This document shows, one piece after another, positions 1 through 7,880 of a stretch of 32,510 nt of DNA. Under the pieces are notes generated by a model, which searched no databases, was not told where the DNA came from, and saw nothing but the letters and a program-made list of their open reading frames with translations. Source of the DNA: Trichocoleus sp. FACHB-40. GTDB taxonomy: Bacteria > Cyanobacteriota > Cyanobacteriia > Cyanobacteriales > FACHB-T130. The position numbers and the translations under genes are program-made. Every line of letters starts with the position of its first letter. Position 1 is the stretch's first letter. The DNA is taken from assembly GCF_014695915.1 (NCBI RefSeq), contig NZ_JACJPF010000047.1:1-32510 (forward strand), written 5' to 3'.

Positions 1-20
1 TCCTTTTGTTCAGGGGTCAT
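1..20 (-). CDS. 5' end of a leftward gene, product unknown
   Basis: Only the first six codons (MTPEQK) of a minus-strand gene lie in the window. The ATG reads leftward from position 20. A very good Shine-Dalgarno (TAGGAGGAG, positions 34-26 on the minus strand) sits 5 nt upstream, which supports a real start. Nothing can be said about the product. Confidence 0.5.
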
Positions 21-120
21 AGCCGCTCCTCCTACGAATGCAGTTCACACTTCTGTTGACGCTCTACCTATTATCCTCTCTTGATAGTAGTTTTACAAAA
101 CCGGGATGCTCCCTAAATAT

Positions 121-147
121 CTCACCCCCTTAAAAAAGGGGGTATGA
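121..147. repeat. Hairpin repeat in the ABC-F leader
   Basis: A stem of CCCCCTT and AAGGGGG with an AAAA loop, flanked by CTCA and TGAG, lies about 45 nt upstream of the ABC-F start. Nearly the same element (CCTCCTTAAAAAAGGGGG) recurs at about 11799-11816 before the O-antigen ligase gene, so it is probably an interspersed repeat. In this position it could also act as an attenuator or terminator, as leaders of antibiotic-resistance ABC-F genes often do; that role is inference. Confidence 0.5.
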
Positions 148-190
148 GGTATAGCATTACCAATAAACATTAAAATTAGGAGCTTTTACT

Positions 191-1807
191 ATGGACGTAA
201 AATCACTTTTAGTAGCTGAGAATATTAGCTACGAATTTGCTTCAGGTAGAACTTTATTCAAGGAGATTAAAGTTGGAATTTCTAAAGGCGCTCGCATTGC
301 TCTGGTTGGTACTAATGGGGTAGGCAAGTCAACATTTTTAAAAATATTGGCTGGTGAAATCCAAGCCAGCTCTGGTTCGGTGATTAGTCGCGCTGTTTAT
401 TACTTACCGCAAATTAGTACAATAAGACAGGAAGTTAAAAAAAATACTGTTCTCAACTTTCTCAGTTCATTATCCGATGAATGGTGGGAAGTTGGAGATA
501 TATTAGAGGCAACACTAGGCACCTCAATTGATATGTCTTTACCGATTGGGAGTTTAAGCGGTGGAGAAATAACTAAACTGTTTCTGGCGATTGGTTTATC
601 TAAACAGCCAAATGTCTTATTGCTAGATGAACCCACTAATCACATGGATTTTCTAGCTTTAGAGACTTTGAAGAATTTCTTAACCGACTTTACTGGAGCT
701 TTCGTAATAGTTTCTCACAAACCTTTTTTCTTAGACCAAGTTGTGAATACAATCTGGGAATTAGCTCAATCAGGAATCAAGATTTACGGCGGTAACTATT
801 CTGCCTATAAAGCACAAAAAGAGACAGAAATACAGGTGGCATTGAGGACACATGAAGTAGCAAAAAAAGAGCTGCTGCGTGTCAAAGATGCAGCCTTAGA
901 GGAGCAAAAACGTGCTGCACGCTCAAGAAAAGAAGGACGCTTACAAGCTCACGATAGAAGTATGGGAAGGGCAGAAAGAGGTTTTTTTTCTGAGTTAGCA
1001 TCCGCTGCTGCTGGAAACGCTTCAAAAAAACATGAAGCAACCGTAGCTAAAGCAATGCAAAAATTTGAAGCTTCTAAAATTAAGACAAATAAGGTTACTC
1101 TGGTAACTTTGGAAGAAGGAAGTAGTAAAAAGGGGAAAAATCTCATTGATATTCAAGGTGCGAAACTCAAAATTGGAAACCAACTTCTCCTCAAAAATAT
1201 ACAGCTTCATATTTCATCGGGAGAGCGGGTTACTGTTTCCGGAGCTAATGGTTCGGGAAAGTCAAGTTTGGTGAAAGCAATTCTGGGGATTAAAAATCAA
1301 AGTTCCCAACTTTTTCTTGAGGCGGGCGAAATTTTAGTTTCAAAAGATATGCAAGTCGTATATCTCGACCAGAATTATGAGTTAGTAGATAGGGAAATGA
1401 CAGTTTTAGAAAATATGCGAAAAGCTAATTCAAGTCTTGCCTATCAACTTTTACGGCAACAATTAGGACATTTTCTGTTTTTTAATGATGAAGTCAATAA
1501 AAAGGCTAACTTATTAAGTGGAGGTGAGTTAGCGAGACTAGCATTAGCTATGATAAGTATTTCATCAATTGATTTACTGGTTTTGGATGAACCGACGAAC
1601 AATCTGGATTTAGAAACAGTTGCTCAGATTGTCGAAGCGTTATCGGAGTTTCAGGGGGCAATTTGCGTTATTTCCCATGACATTGATTTCTTGAGTAAGA
1701 TTCAGATAACCAAAGCCTGGAGAATTAAAAATAAGACTTTGCAAGCTACAGCTTTTCTTCCCAATCAGCAAGAGCAATATTATCAAGAAATAATTGGGAA
1801 TTTGTAA
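191..1807 (+). CDS. ABC-F family ATPase (ribosome-associated; possible antibiotic resistance type)
   Basis: This is a soluble protein with two ABC ATPase domains and no membrane segments, the hallmark of the ABC-F family, whose members act on the ribosomal E site. Domain 1 has Walker A GTNGVGKS (40-47), signature LSGGE (122-126) and Walker B LLLDEPTNH (143-151). Domain 2 has GANGSGKS (351-358), LSGGE (442-446) and LVLDEPTNN. A charged helical linker (about 205-305) corresponds to the P-site tRNA interaction motif. Both catalytic Glu residues are present. The first H-loop reads SHK rather than the usual SHD. ATTAGGAG precedes the ATG. The gene is AT-rich and I saw no GCGATCGC in it, unlike most neighbours, which suggests acquisition. 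It could be a translation factor (Uup/EttA-like) or a Msr/Vga/Lsa-like ribosome protection protein; the short, interrupted linker favours the latter, without proof. Confidence 0.88.
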   Translation: MDVKSLLVAENISYEFASGRTLFKEIKVGISKGARIALVGTNGVGKSTFLKILAGEIQASSGSVISRAVYYLPQISTIRQEVKKNTVLNFLSSLSDEWWEVGDILEATLGTSIDMSLPIGSLSGGEITKLFLAIGLSKQPNVLLLDEPTNHMDFLALETLKNFLTDFTGAFVIVSHKPFFLDQVVNTIWELAQSGIKIYGGNYSAYKAQKETEIQVALRTHEVAKKELLRVKDAALEEQKRAARSRKEGRLQAHDRSMGRAERGFFSELASAAAGNASKKHEATVAKAMQKFEASKIKTNKVTLVTLEEGSSKKGKNLIDIQGAKLKIGNQLLLKNIQLHISSGERVTVSGANGSGKSSLVKAILGIKNQSSQLFLEAGEILVSKDMQVVYLDQNYELVDREMTVLENMRKANSSLAYQLLRQQLGHFLFFNDEVNKKANLLSGGELARLALAMISISSIDLLVLDEPTNNLDLETVAQIVEALSEFQGAICVISHDIDFLSKIQITKAWRIKNKTLQATAFLPNQQEQYYQEIIGNL

Positions 1808-1858
1808 GATTAATTCTTATTTGGGAAAAATTGGATTGCATCCCAGTAAAAACACCTG

Positions 1859-1905
1859 GCGATTAGAAATCGCGGCTATACAAACTAAGTCCGCCTGCGC
1901 GGACT
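1859..1905. repeat. Double-hairpin interspersed repeat
   Basis: Two adjacent perfect stems lie between convergent genes: GCGATT/AATCGC (1859-1873) and AGTCCGC/GCGGACT (1888-1905). This arrangement is typical of small intergenic repeats in cyanobacteria. It may also terminate transcription from both sides, but no U-tract is evident. Confidence 0.55.
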
Positions 1906-1930
1906 CAATGCACCAACCAGATTTGATGAT

Positions 1931-2872
1931 TTAAGCTTTATGCTGCATCTCGGCGTAAGCAGCATAAACTCCCTGAACGTTATACCAGTTAAGGAAAATT
2001 CGGGCAATTTCTAAAGCTAATTGGGGATTACCTCGGTCAATTAACCATTGTAAAAAGGGTGCCATTGTCTGCTCGTTAAGCCTACCACCAAGAGAAAGTA
2101 ATCCCCAGAGGATGCGGTGCAGCAGAGTCATTTGAATCATCATTCGCACATCCCAAGAAGGGTGTTTTTGATAAAACAAAACTCCCATGCGTCCCCGTTC
2201 AATTTCTCTGCCAATCATGCCCTGAATTTGTTCTAAGGCAAAGGGTGGATGCCAGTGATAACCGACAGCTTCGGGGCATTTAATCAGTTTTAACCCTAGT
2301 TGTTTGAGCCTAACACCTAGTTCTAAATCTTCCCAGCCGTAGAGTTGAAAGCGGGTGTCGAAAAGTCCAGCTTGTTCCAACCAATGCTTTGCGATCGCTA
2401 CATTTCCGGTAGCAAAGTAAGCGGCTGAAAAATCCGTGATTTTGTAAGGTTCAGAAGTCGGGTTCTCAAAGTTGTTGGTATTGATCACCCAACCATAGGT
2501 AAAGACGCGATCGCTTCCTAACTTCTGCTGTCCCTGCACCAAAGCATTAGCGTGTGAGGCGAGAAAATGTTCAGTGACAACCAAATCGCTATCAATAAAA
2601 ATGATAGTGTCACCTTGAGCCTGTTCTACTCCCAGATTACGGGCGGCGGCTGGCCCTTTGTGGTCTTGCGAGTGCGATCGCACATGAGGAAACTCAGCAG
2701 CGTGCGATTCTAGCCACTCCAGCGTCCCATCCGTCGAACCATCATCCACCAGCACAACTTCGTAGCCTGTAACTCGACTATAAGCACCCAACTGCTGAGA
2801 TTCTAGCGCTCTCAAGCACTTTTCCAAAATAGGTTTGCGATTGTAAGTTGGAATGACAACGCTAAAAAACAC
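1931..2872 (-). CDS. Glycosyltransferase family 2
   Basis: This is a GT-A fold transferase that probably adds a sugar from a nucleotide-sugar donor to a polysaccharide or lipid; donor and acceptor cannot be read from sequence. It begins with the family motif SVVIPTYNR, followed by VLVDDGSTDGT (nucleotide binding), FIDSD (the metal-binding DXD-type motif, about residues 92-96) and YGWEDLELGVRL (about 178-190), which carries the catalytic-base region of this subgroup. No signal peptide or membrane span is evident. I chose the GTG at 2872 because AGGGGA lies just upstream and homologues usually begin a few residues before the VVIPTYN strand. The frame stays open to a TTG at 2911, giving 13 more residues with no clear ribosome site. 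It stands alone, divergent from argG. Confidence 0.85.
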   Translation of the reverse strand: MFFSVVIPTYNRKPILEKCLRALESQQLGAYSRVTGYEVVLVDDGSTDGTLEWLESHAAEFPHVRSHSQDHKGPAAARNLGVEQAQGDTIIFIDSDLVVTEHFLASHANALVQGQQKLGSDRVFTYGWVINTNNFENPTSEPYKITDFSAAYFATGNVAIAKHWLEQAGLFDTRFQLYGWEDLELGVRLKQLGLKLIKCPEAVGYHWHPPFALEQIQGMIGREIERGRMGVLFYQKHPSWDVRMMIQMTLLHRILWGLLSLGGRLNEQTMAPFLQWLIDRGNPQLALEIARIFLNWYNVQGVYAAYAEMQHKA

Positions 2873-3019
2873 CGTTTCCCCTGGAATACAACTGTTTACA
2901 GTATCCCTCAAAGAAGAGGTAAGCCCATAATTGAATATGAATCTGTGATATTACTGACAAGAATGGACAAAGATTAGTTGCATAATAAGAACTCGTTGTT
3001 TTGCGGGATTGAGAGATAA

Positions 3020-4219
3020 ATGGGTCGTGCTACTAAAGTGGTGCTGGCATATTCAGGTGGAGTCGATACCTCCGTCTGTATCCCATACCTTAAAGAGGAG
3101 TGGGGAGTACAAGAAGTGATTACCCTGGCGGCGGATCTAGGACAGGGAGATGAACTAGATCCAATCCGGGAAAAAGCCTTAAAATCGGGTGCGAGTGAAT
3201 CGCTAGTAATTGATGTAGTCGAGAGATTCGTCAAAGATTATGGATTTCCGGCGATTCAGGCGAATGCACTTTACGAAAATCGCTATCCCTTAGCGACTGC
3301 TTTGGCTCGTCCGTTGATTGCGAAAATATTAGTAGAAGCTGCTGAAAAATACGGTGCAGATGCGATCGCGCACGGTTGCACTGGCAAAGGTAACGATCAG
3401 GTGCGCTTTGATGTGTCGATTGGCGCACTTAATCCCCACCTCAAAATCTTAGCACCAGCCAGGGAATGGGGCATGAGCCGCGAGGAAACAATTGCCTACG
3501 GCGAACGCTTCGGGATTCCATCGCCAGTGAAAAAGTCTTCGCCTTACAGCCTTGACCGCAATTTGCTAGGCTTGGCAATTGAGGCTGGCCCTCTGGAAGA
3601 TCCGTGGACGGAACCGCCGGAAGAAGTTTTTGCGCTCACCAAAGCGATCGCGGATACACCCAACGAGCCAGAATATGTTGAGATCGGTTTCGAGAAAGGC
3701 TTACCTACCACCCTTAACGGCGAAAACCTCTCGCCAGTGGCTCTGATTACTAAACTCAACGAGCTAGCTGGAAACCACGGTGTCGGACGCATCGACATGA
3801 TCGAAAACCGCCTTGTGGGTATCAAATCGCGGGAAGTTTACGAATCTCCCGCAATGCTGGTATTAATCCACGCGCACCGCGACTTAGAAAGCTTGACTCT
3901 GACCGCAGATGTCACCCGCTACAAGCGAGGCATTGAAGAAACTTACAGCCAGTTAGTCTATAACGGTCTGTGGTATAGTCCGCTAAAAGCCGCTCTGGAT
4001 GCCTTCATTCAACAAACACAAGAGCGAGTGACAGGAACAGTGCGGGTTAAACTCTTTAAAGGCAACGCGATGATTGTGGGACGCAACTCCGACAATTCTC
4101 TCTACAGCCATGACTTAGCTACCTACGGCGCTGAAGATCAGTTTGACCACAAGGCAGCTGAAGGCTTTATCTACGTTTGGGGATTGCCTACTCGCGTTTG
4201 GTCGCAGAAAGCGGATTAA
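3020..4219 (+). CDS. argG: Argininosuccinate synthase
   Basis: This enzyme joins citrulline and aspartate with ATP to give argininosuccinate, AMP and pyrophosphate, the penultimate step of arginine synthesis, in the cytosol. The 399-aa length is normal for bacterial ArgG. The N-terminal PP-loop AYSGGVDTS (10-18) binds [17 protein letters not shown] (about 117-130) contributes to the nucleotide and aspartate/citrulline sites, and [11 protein letters not shown] is a family motif. The ATG at 3020 begins right at the usual [14 protein letters not shown] terminus. It is monocistronic, divergent from the glycosyltransferase and convergent with the DedA gene. No other arginine genes are nearby, as is usual in cyanobacteria, where the pathway is dispersed. 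Confidence 0.98.
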   Translation: MGRATKVVLAYSGGVDTSVCIPYLKEEWGVQEVITLAADLGQGDELDPIREKALKSGASESLVIDVVERFVKDYGFPAIQANALYENRYPLATALARPLIAKILVEAAEKYGADAIAHGCTGKGNDQVRFDVSIGALNPHLKILAPAREWGMSREETIAYGERFGIPSPVKKSSPYSLDRNLLGLAIEAGPLEDPWTEPPEEVFALTKAIADTPNEPEYVEIGFEKGLPTTLNGENLSPVALITKLNELAGNHGVGRIDMIENRLVGIKSREVYESPAMLVLIHAHRDLESLTLTADVTRYKRGIEETYSQLVYNGLWYSPLKAALDAFIQQTQERVTGTVRVKLFKGNAMIVGRNSDNSLYSHDLATYGAEDQFDHKAAEGFIYVWGLPTRVWSQKAD

Positions 4220-4329
4220 AGTCTCTTCCGGTCTCGTACTGGAACTATCTATCGGCTCGTGCCGAAGTTCCTTAAGGAAGGACTTTAAACTGAAAGTAAG
4301 GAATCACTAAAGCTAGAGCTTTTTGAATG

Positions 4330-4354
4330 CGTTCCCAGTCTGAGACTGGGAACG
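4330..4354. repeat. 25-bp near-perfect palindrome
   Basis: CGTTCCCAGTCT and AGACTGGGAACG are perfect 12-nt arms around a single G. The element lies between the convergent argG and DedA genes and could form a bidirectional terminator, followed on the plus strand by a loose T-rich stretch. A degenerate copy of the same sequence (ATTCCCAGTCAGAGACT, then AACGAGG) occurs at about 12552 inside the O-antigen ligase gene, so it belongs to an interspersed repeat family. Confidence 0.6.
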
Positions 4355-4362
4355 AGGATATT

Positions 4363-4995
4363 TTAACTTTTTTCAATTTCGCGTTTAGCTTCGCGTGCCT
4401 CTAACCAGAGGGGGACGACAATCCAGGCAATTACCGCGAGCAAAGCTACTATGCCAAATTGTGCTACCCACAAAACTAATTTTTCTAGGGGAATGATTCG
4501 CCCTGCGAAAAATGATAAAGTTACCATCACCGATGCCCAAGCCGTTGCCCCAGCAATGTTATACATCATGAATTTGAGAAAGGGCATTTCGGCAACTCCA
4601 GCTAGGGGACTGGCAACAATCCGTAGCAGCGCTAAGAAACGACCGAGAAATACGGTTTTCCCGGCGTTTTCGCTAAACTGATTTTTAAATTCGGCGAGTT
4701 TCTCTTCCCGGATGCGGAAGATTCGCCCTACACTCACCAGTAAAGGCCAGCCGCCATATCTGCCAATCCAGTAGCCACAGGTACCGCCTACGACTGCACC
4801 AGCGATCGCGCTACCTAGCACAAACCAGTAATTCAGTTCTTTACTACCTGCCAAAAACCCCCCAGCTAGAGTAATCGTTTCACCGGGTAGGGGGATTCCC
4901 AGGTTTTCAATCAAAATTCCCAAAAAAACTGCCCAATAACCGTATTGGTGAGCAATTTCTTGGACGTTTTCCAGCGATACAAAATCGAAGGACAT
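4363..4995 (-). CDS. DedA family integral membrane protein
   Basis: This is a 210-aa inner-membrane protein of the DedA/SNARE-associated (VTT domain) family. Members act as lipid flippases or scramblases, including recycling of undecaprenyl phosphate and phosphatidylethanolamine. The family signatures are present: ENLGIPLPGET near residue 30-40 and FLGRFLALLR near 115-125, whose Arg is functionally important in DedA proteins. Hydrophobic segments occur at about 16-36, 52-75, 135-165 and 172-195, with a charged C-terminal tail (EAREAKREIEKS). The ATG start is the natural one. The substrate cannot be deduced here. Confidence 0.93.
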   Translation of the reverse strand: MSFDFVSLENVQEIAHQYGYWAVFLGILIENLGIPLPGETITLAGGFLAGSKELNYWFVLGSAIAGAVVGGTCGYWIGRYGGWPLLVSVGRIFRIREEKLAEFKNQFSENAGKTVFLGRFLALLRIVASPLAGVAEMPFLKFMMYNIAGATAWASVMVTLSFFAGRIIPLEKLVLWVAQFGIVALLAVIAWIVVPLWLEAREAKREIEKS

Positions 4996-5060
4996 TTAAG
5001 GTAACTTAATAAAGCTTCATCTATTAACTCATATTGACGCGATTTGGGGATAAGTGTCAA

Positions 5061-5552
5061 TCAAAAAAACGACTTATCCCTATAGGCGTTGCTTTCCGCC
5101 TGAAATTTTTGTAATTCTCTATACAAAGCGCTTTTACATCTGGCATACTCAACATAAAGCTGGATTGCTATGCCCAAATCGTCTGGTCTGCTGCCACCGC
5201 GACCGTTTGATTCTAGATACTGGCAAAGCTTTGAGAGTTTGGTTGCACCAAGAGCAGCACTGCTTGACTTGAAGCTGTTAGCTTGATGCTCTAATGCTGC
5301 CATATCTCCTTTTGCTACAGCGATCGCGATCGCTCGCAGCTTTTTGGGAGCCTCCTCGACAAAAATATCAACTATACCCATCATAAATTCTAAAGCGCTT
5401 TCGCCTAATGACTCTCGCCATTTTTGCAACACTTTAGTATCAAGCGCTTCTCCATACTCGTTGTCTGAATCTGAGTGATCCCAGTCCATCTGGCAGTTAC
5501 ACGGGTCTTGTGCCAGGTTCTCAATAGTTTTTACGATTATGTCAGAGCGCAT
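5061..5552 (-). CDS. Stand-alone Hpt (histidine phosphotransfer) domain protein
   Basis: The central region (about 45-135) is an Hpt four-helix bundle. The phospho-accepting segment is LEHQANSFKSSSAALGA with His89 as the predicted site, and the downstream Gly-Ala and CQYLE match the family. Such proteins shuttle phosphate between hybrid histidine kinases and response regulators. There is no kinase, receiver or output domain, and no kinase gene next to it, so its partners are encoded elsewhere. The first 35 residues are acidic, Cys-containing (DPCNC) and poorly conserved-looking. The sequence after about 140 (ESNAYRDKSFF) is low in structure. The ATG at 5552 gives the longest frame. Confidence 0.85.
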   Translation of the reverse strand: MRSDIIVKTIENLAQDPCNCQMDWDHSDSDNEYGEALDTKVLQKWRESLGESALEFMMGIVDIFVEEAPKKLRAIAIAVAKGDMAALEHQANSFKSSSAALGATKLSKLCQYLESNGRGGSRPDDLGIAIQLYVEYARCKSALYRELQKFQAESNAYRDKSFF

Positions 5553-5925
5553 ATTACTTTAATAATTCGCTGAAGTTTAGCTCTTAGTTCCAAACTACAG
5601 CGAATCACGGTATAAATCGTCCGTTATTTCACCTAAAGCATTTCCGTAAATTCGGGTGGATTGGGTATAAATCTAAAGATTATTTTAATTAGTTATGTAA
5701 TATAGAATACAGATCACAGAATTTTCACTGAAAACATTCACCAAGTTCAACGCAACTTTATAAAACAGTGCGATCGCCTGCTCTTGATCTGGGCGAAATT
5801 ACTGAAAATCAAGAACCCAGCAGTTATGCCGGGTTCTGTAGAGGACAGGCAATTTTTGACAAAGCCGCGTCAACAGCTAGGCGCGATTCGGCGTTAAAGA
5901 GCCGCTGTGCTGTGATCAGCTTATT
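5553..5925. other. Intergenic region with one hairpin
   Basis: No convincing gene is seen in these 373 bases. The left half is AT-rich and would hold the promoter of the Hpt gene. A 24-nt hairpin at 5813-5836 (GAACCCAGCA, GTTA loop, TGCCGGGTTC; one mismatch) lies about 90 nt beyond the end of ycf34 and is its best terminator candidate. A HIP1 site is at about 5770. Confidence 0.5.
5813..5836 (-). terminator. Possible terminator of ycf34
   Basis: A 10-bp stem with one A/C mismatch and a GTTA loop. On the minus strand it is followed by TTGATTTT, a weak U-tract. It is placed correctly for ycf34, but could be only an interspersed repeat. Confidence 0.35.
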
Positions 5926-6174
5926 TCAGGTTGGCACTAGCTCACCAGGACGCAACTTCGCCCATTTGCCAGTTTCCTGTTTAAAGCTGAGACAACCCAC
6001 AACATCCCATTCCATTTCAATATAATCGTCCATTGAACGGATATTGACGTTAATTGTGGGTTCAGTAGCCTCAAAATCAGGTGTTTCAGTCAGGTGAGGC
6101 ACCTGATGCTGCGTTTCTACGGCATTGTAGGTGGTGCAGCGATCTACGTAATGGCAGTTAATACAAATACACAT
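5926..6174 (-). CDS. ycf34: Ycf34 family protein
   Basis: This 82-aa protein matches Ycf34, a small protein of cyanobacteria and some plastids described as an iron-sulfur protein affecting photosynthetic electron transport. The N-terminus MCICINCHYVDRC holds four cysteines (2, 4, 7 and 13), and another Cys follows in WDVVGCLSF; these are the likely cluster ligands. The C-terminal half carries MEWDVVGCLSF and GKWAKLRPGE, typical of the family. Length is normal. It is a single gene, divergent from the cca-type gene. The role is from family knowledge; the cysteines are seen directly. Confidence 0.9.
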   Translation of the reverse strand: MCICINCHYVDRCTTYNAVETQHQVPHLTETPDFEATEPTINVNIRSMDDYIEMEWDVVGCLSFKQETGKWAKLRPGELVPT

Positions 6175-6285
6175 GGTGCAGCCTCCGAAGGCTTTTCTGT
6201 TAATCTAGCGCAGACAACACTTGATATTAATTACCTTCAGGGTTGATTTTTGTTGCATCAGTTTTTTGTTGGTTGCGCTTTGGCG

Positions 6286-6352
6286 TGGGAAAGTTGGAAA
6301 GTTTGAATGTAGGAAAGTTGTTAGAACCTTAATCGTTTCAACTTTCCCACTT
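6286..6352. repeat. Inverted repeat with GTGGGAAAGTTG arms
   Basis: GTGGGAAAGTTG near 6286 is matched by CAACTTTCCCAC near 6340-6351, with extra GGAAAGTT copies between them. The element is upstream of the cca-type gene, and related GGTTGGAAAGTTGAAA sequence occurs at 15703-15720. It is probably an interspersed repeat and could fold in the leader RNA. Confidence 0.5.
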
Positions 6353-6372
6353 TTCAACCCTTAAGGTGACTA

Positions 6373-7746
6373 ATGACTAATTCCTCTGCCTTATCTCCCG
6401 AAACATGGCCTTTTAGCCTGGAATTGCTGGCTAATCCTGCTTATATGGTAGGTGGTGCCGTGCGGGATGCCTTGCTGGAACGTCGCCGCGAGTACCTAGA
6501 TTTGGATTTTGTCCTACTCACAGATGCGGTAAAGACAGCGCGAAAAATTGCCAGTTGCTACAAGGCGGGTTTTGTGCTGCTGGATGCCTCTAGACAGATT
6601 GCCAGAGTAGTATTTGACCAAGCAACTGCTGATTTTGCTCAAGCTGAAGGAGCAAATTTGGAGACAGATTTGCGGCGGCGGGATTATACGATGAATGCGA
6701 TCGCTTACAATCCCCACACAGGCGAACTCATCGATCCCCTCAACGGCTATGCAGATTTGCAACAAGGCATCATCCGGATGGTTTCCCCGAAAAATCTGCA
6801 AGATGACCCTTTACGGCTATTAAGAGCCTACCGCCAAGCCGCCCAGCTGGGTTTTATCATTGAACCGGAAACCCTAACCGTAATTCGGCAACTAGCGCCC
6901 TTGCTGGGGCAAGTGTCAGCAGAACGGGTGCAAGCAGAGTTAGCTTATCTCCTCAACACCCCTGACGGCACACCCTGGATTATCGCCGCTATTGAGGATG
7001 GTTTACTTCAAACTTGGTTTAAGAGTAAGAGTGCCTTTAGCCCCTCTTTTGAAGAGGAGTTGGGGGGATCTCCTAGCCCCCCTTTTGAAGGGGGGTTGGG
7101 GGGATCTCCTAGCCTTCAAGAGGAGTTGGGGGGATCTCCTAGCCTTCAAAGGGAGTTGGGCGGATCAGTCGTCTCTACAATCTTGACAGCCATTGAACCT
7201 TCAGCTGTTGTACTAGCCCAAACTTGGGCTGAGTTAGGAAACTTACTCTCCAAACCAGTGGGCGATACCTTAAAAACCTCTTGGTTGGGAATTGCAAAAC
7301 TGGCAACTCTACTGTCACCCATCCCTGAACAAGCCGAAGCTGAATTATTAAATTTAAAATACAGTCGCGCAGAAATTCGCGCCCTCACCACTGCAATTAA
7401 ATACCTACCCCAATTGCAATCATCTCAGATGTCTTTGCCAGAAAAGTATTTTTTCTTTCGGGGAGTTGGGCAAGTCTTTCCGGCTTTGGTAGTGTTAGCT
7501 GTGGCATCTGGGACACCTGTAGAAGAGTTGGCACCCCTGATCGAACGCTACCTCACCCCTGATGACCAAGTTGCCCATCCTACACCACTCGTCACGGGTA
7601 CACAGCTAATACAAACTTTTAACTTAAAAGCTGGGCCACAAGTTGGTAAAGTCCTCACATCGCTGGGATTGGCACGCGCCGAAGGCAAAATATCCACCCC
7701 AGCAGAAGCCATAAAATTAGCTTCCCAATTACTTGAGGAGCAATAA
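6373..7746 (+). CDS. CCA tRNA nucleotidyltransferase / poly(A) polymerase family protein
   Basis: A class II nucleotidyltransferase that adds CCA (or only part of it, or A tails) to RNA 3' ends. The N-terminal domain has GGAVRDALL (about 27-35) and the metal-binding YLDLDFVLL. RRRDYTMNAIAYNP, DPLNGYADL and DDPLRLLRAYRQAAQLGF are the following conserved motifs. The C-terminal helical part is divergent. Residues about 221-264, encoded at 7033-7164, are a foreign-looking block of four repeats ending in ELGG or GLGG; it lies between the conserved head and the tail and keeps the frame. The start ATG follows AAGGTG. CCA-adding, A-adding and poly(A) polymerase activity cannot be separated from sequence alone. 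It is convergent with ocp. Confidence 0.9.
   Translation: MTNSSALSPETWPFSLELLANPAYMVGGAVRDALLERRREYLDLDFVLLTDAVKTARKIASCYKAGFVLLDASRQIARVVFDQATADFAQAEGANLETDLRRRDYTMNAIAYNPHTGELIDPLNGYADLQQGIIRMVSPKNLQDDPLRLLRAYRQAAQLGFIIEPETLTVIRQLAPLLGQVSAERVQAELAYLLNTPDGTPWIIAAIEDGLLQTWFKSKSAFSPSFEEELGGSPSPPFEGGLGGSPSLQEELGGSPSLQRELGGSVVSTILTAIEPSAVVLAQTWAELGNLLSKPVGDTLKTSWLGIAKLATLLSPIPEQAEAELLNLKYSRAEIRALTTAIKYLPQLQSSQMSLPEKYFFFRGVGQVFPALVVLAVASGTPVEELAPLIERYLTPDDQVAHPTPLVTGTQLIQTFNLKAGPQVGKVLTSLGLARAEGKISTPAEAIKLASQLLEEQ
7033..7164 (+). repeat. Tandem repeat block translated inside the cca-type gene
   Basis: There are four tandem units of about 30-39 bp, each ending in GAGTTGGGGGGATCTCCT or a close variant. 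Unit lengths are multiples of three, so the block reads SPSFEEELGGS, PSPPFEGGLGGS, PSLQEELGGS, PSLQRELGGS. Within units, CCCCTC/GAGGAG-type arms can pair. The unit resembles intergenic repeats of cyanobacteria rather than a protein domain. Confidence 0.8.
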
Positions 7747-7782
7747 TTTTTGGATTACATTAATAAACCAAAATTACAGAGA

Positions 7783-7808
7783 AGGGTGAATGCGATCGCA
7801 TTCACCCT
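7783..7808. terminator. 26-bp perfect palindrome centred on HIP1, between convergent genes
   Basis: The arm AGGGTGAATGCGA is followed directly by its exact reverse complement, and the centre is the HIP1 octamer GCGATCGC. It lies 36 bp after the cca-type stop codon and 72 bp beyond the end of ocp. A bidirectional terminator is the simplest role, although neither side has a U-tract. Being a perfect dyad without a loop, it could instead bind a dimeric protein. Confidence 0.5.
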
Positions 7809-7880
7809 ACTCCACAAGACTTGTTGGTTTCTCAACCTTAACCCAACCAACCTAACTATGTCTCAAAGCGACTTAGCATT

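Noticed and set aside
5768-6025. Plus-strand 85-codon frame opposite ycf34
   Set aside because: It runs through a hairpin and into the antisense of ycf34; no family features.
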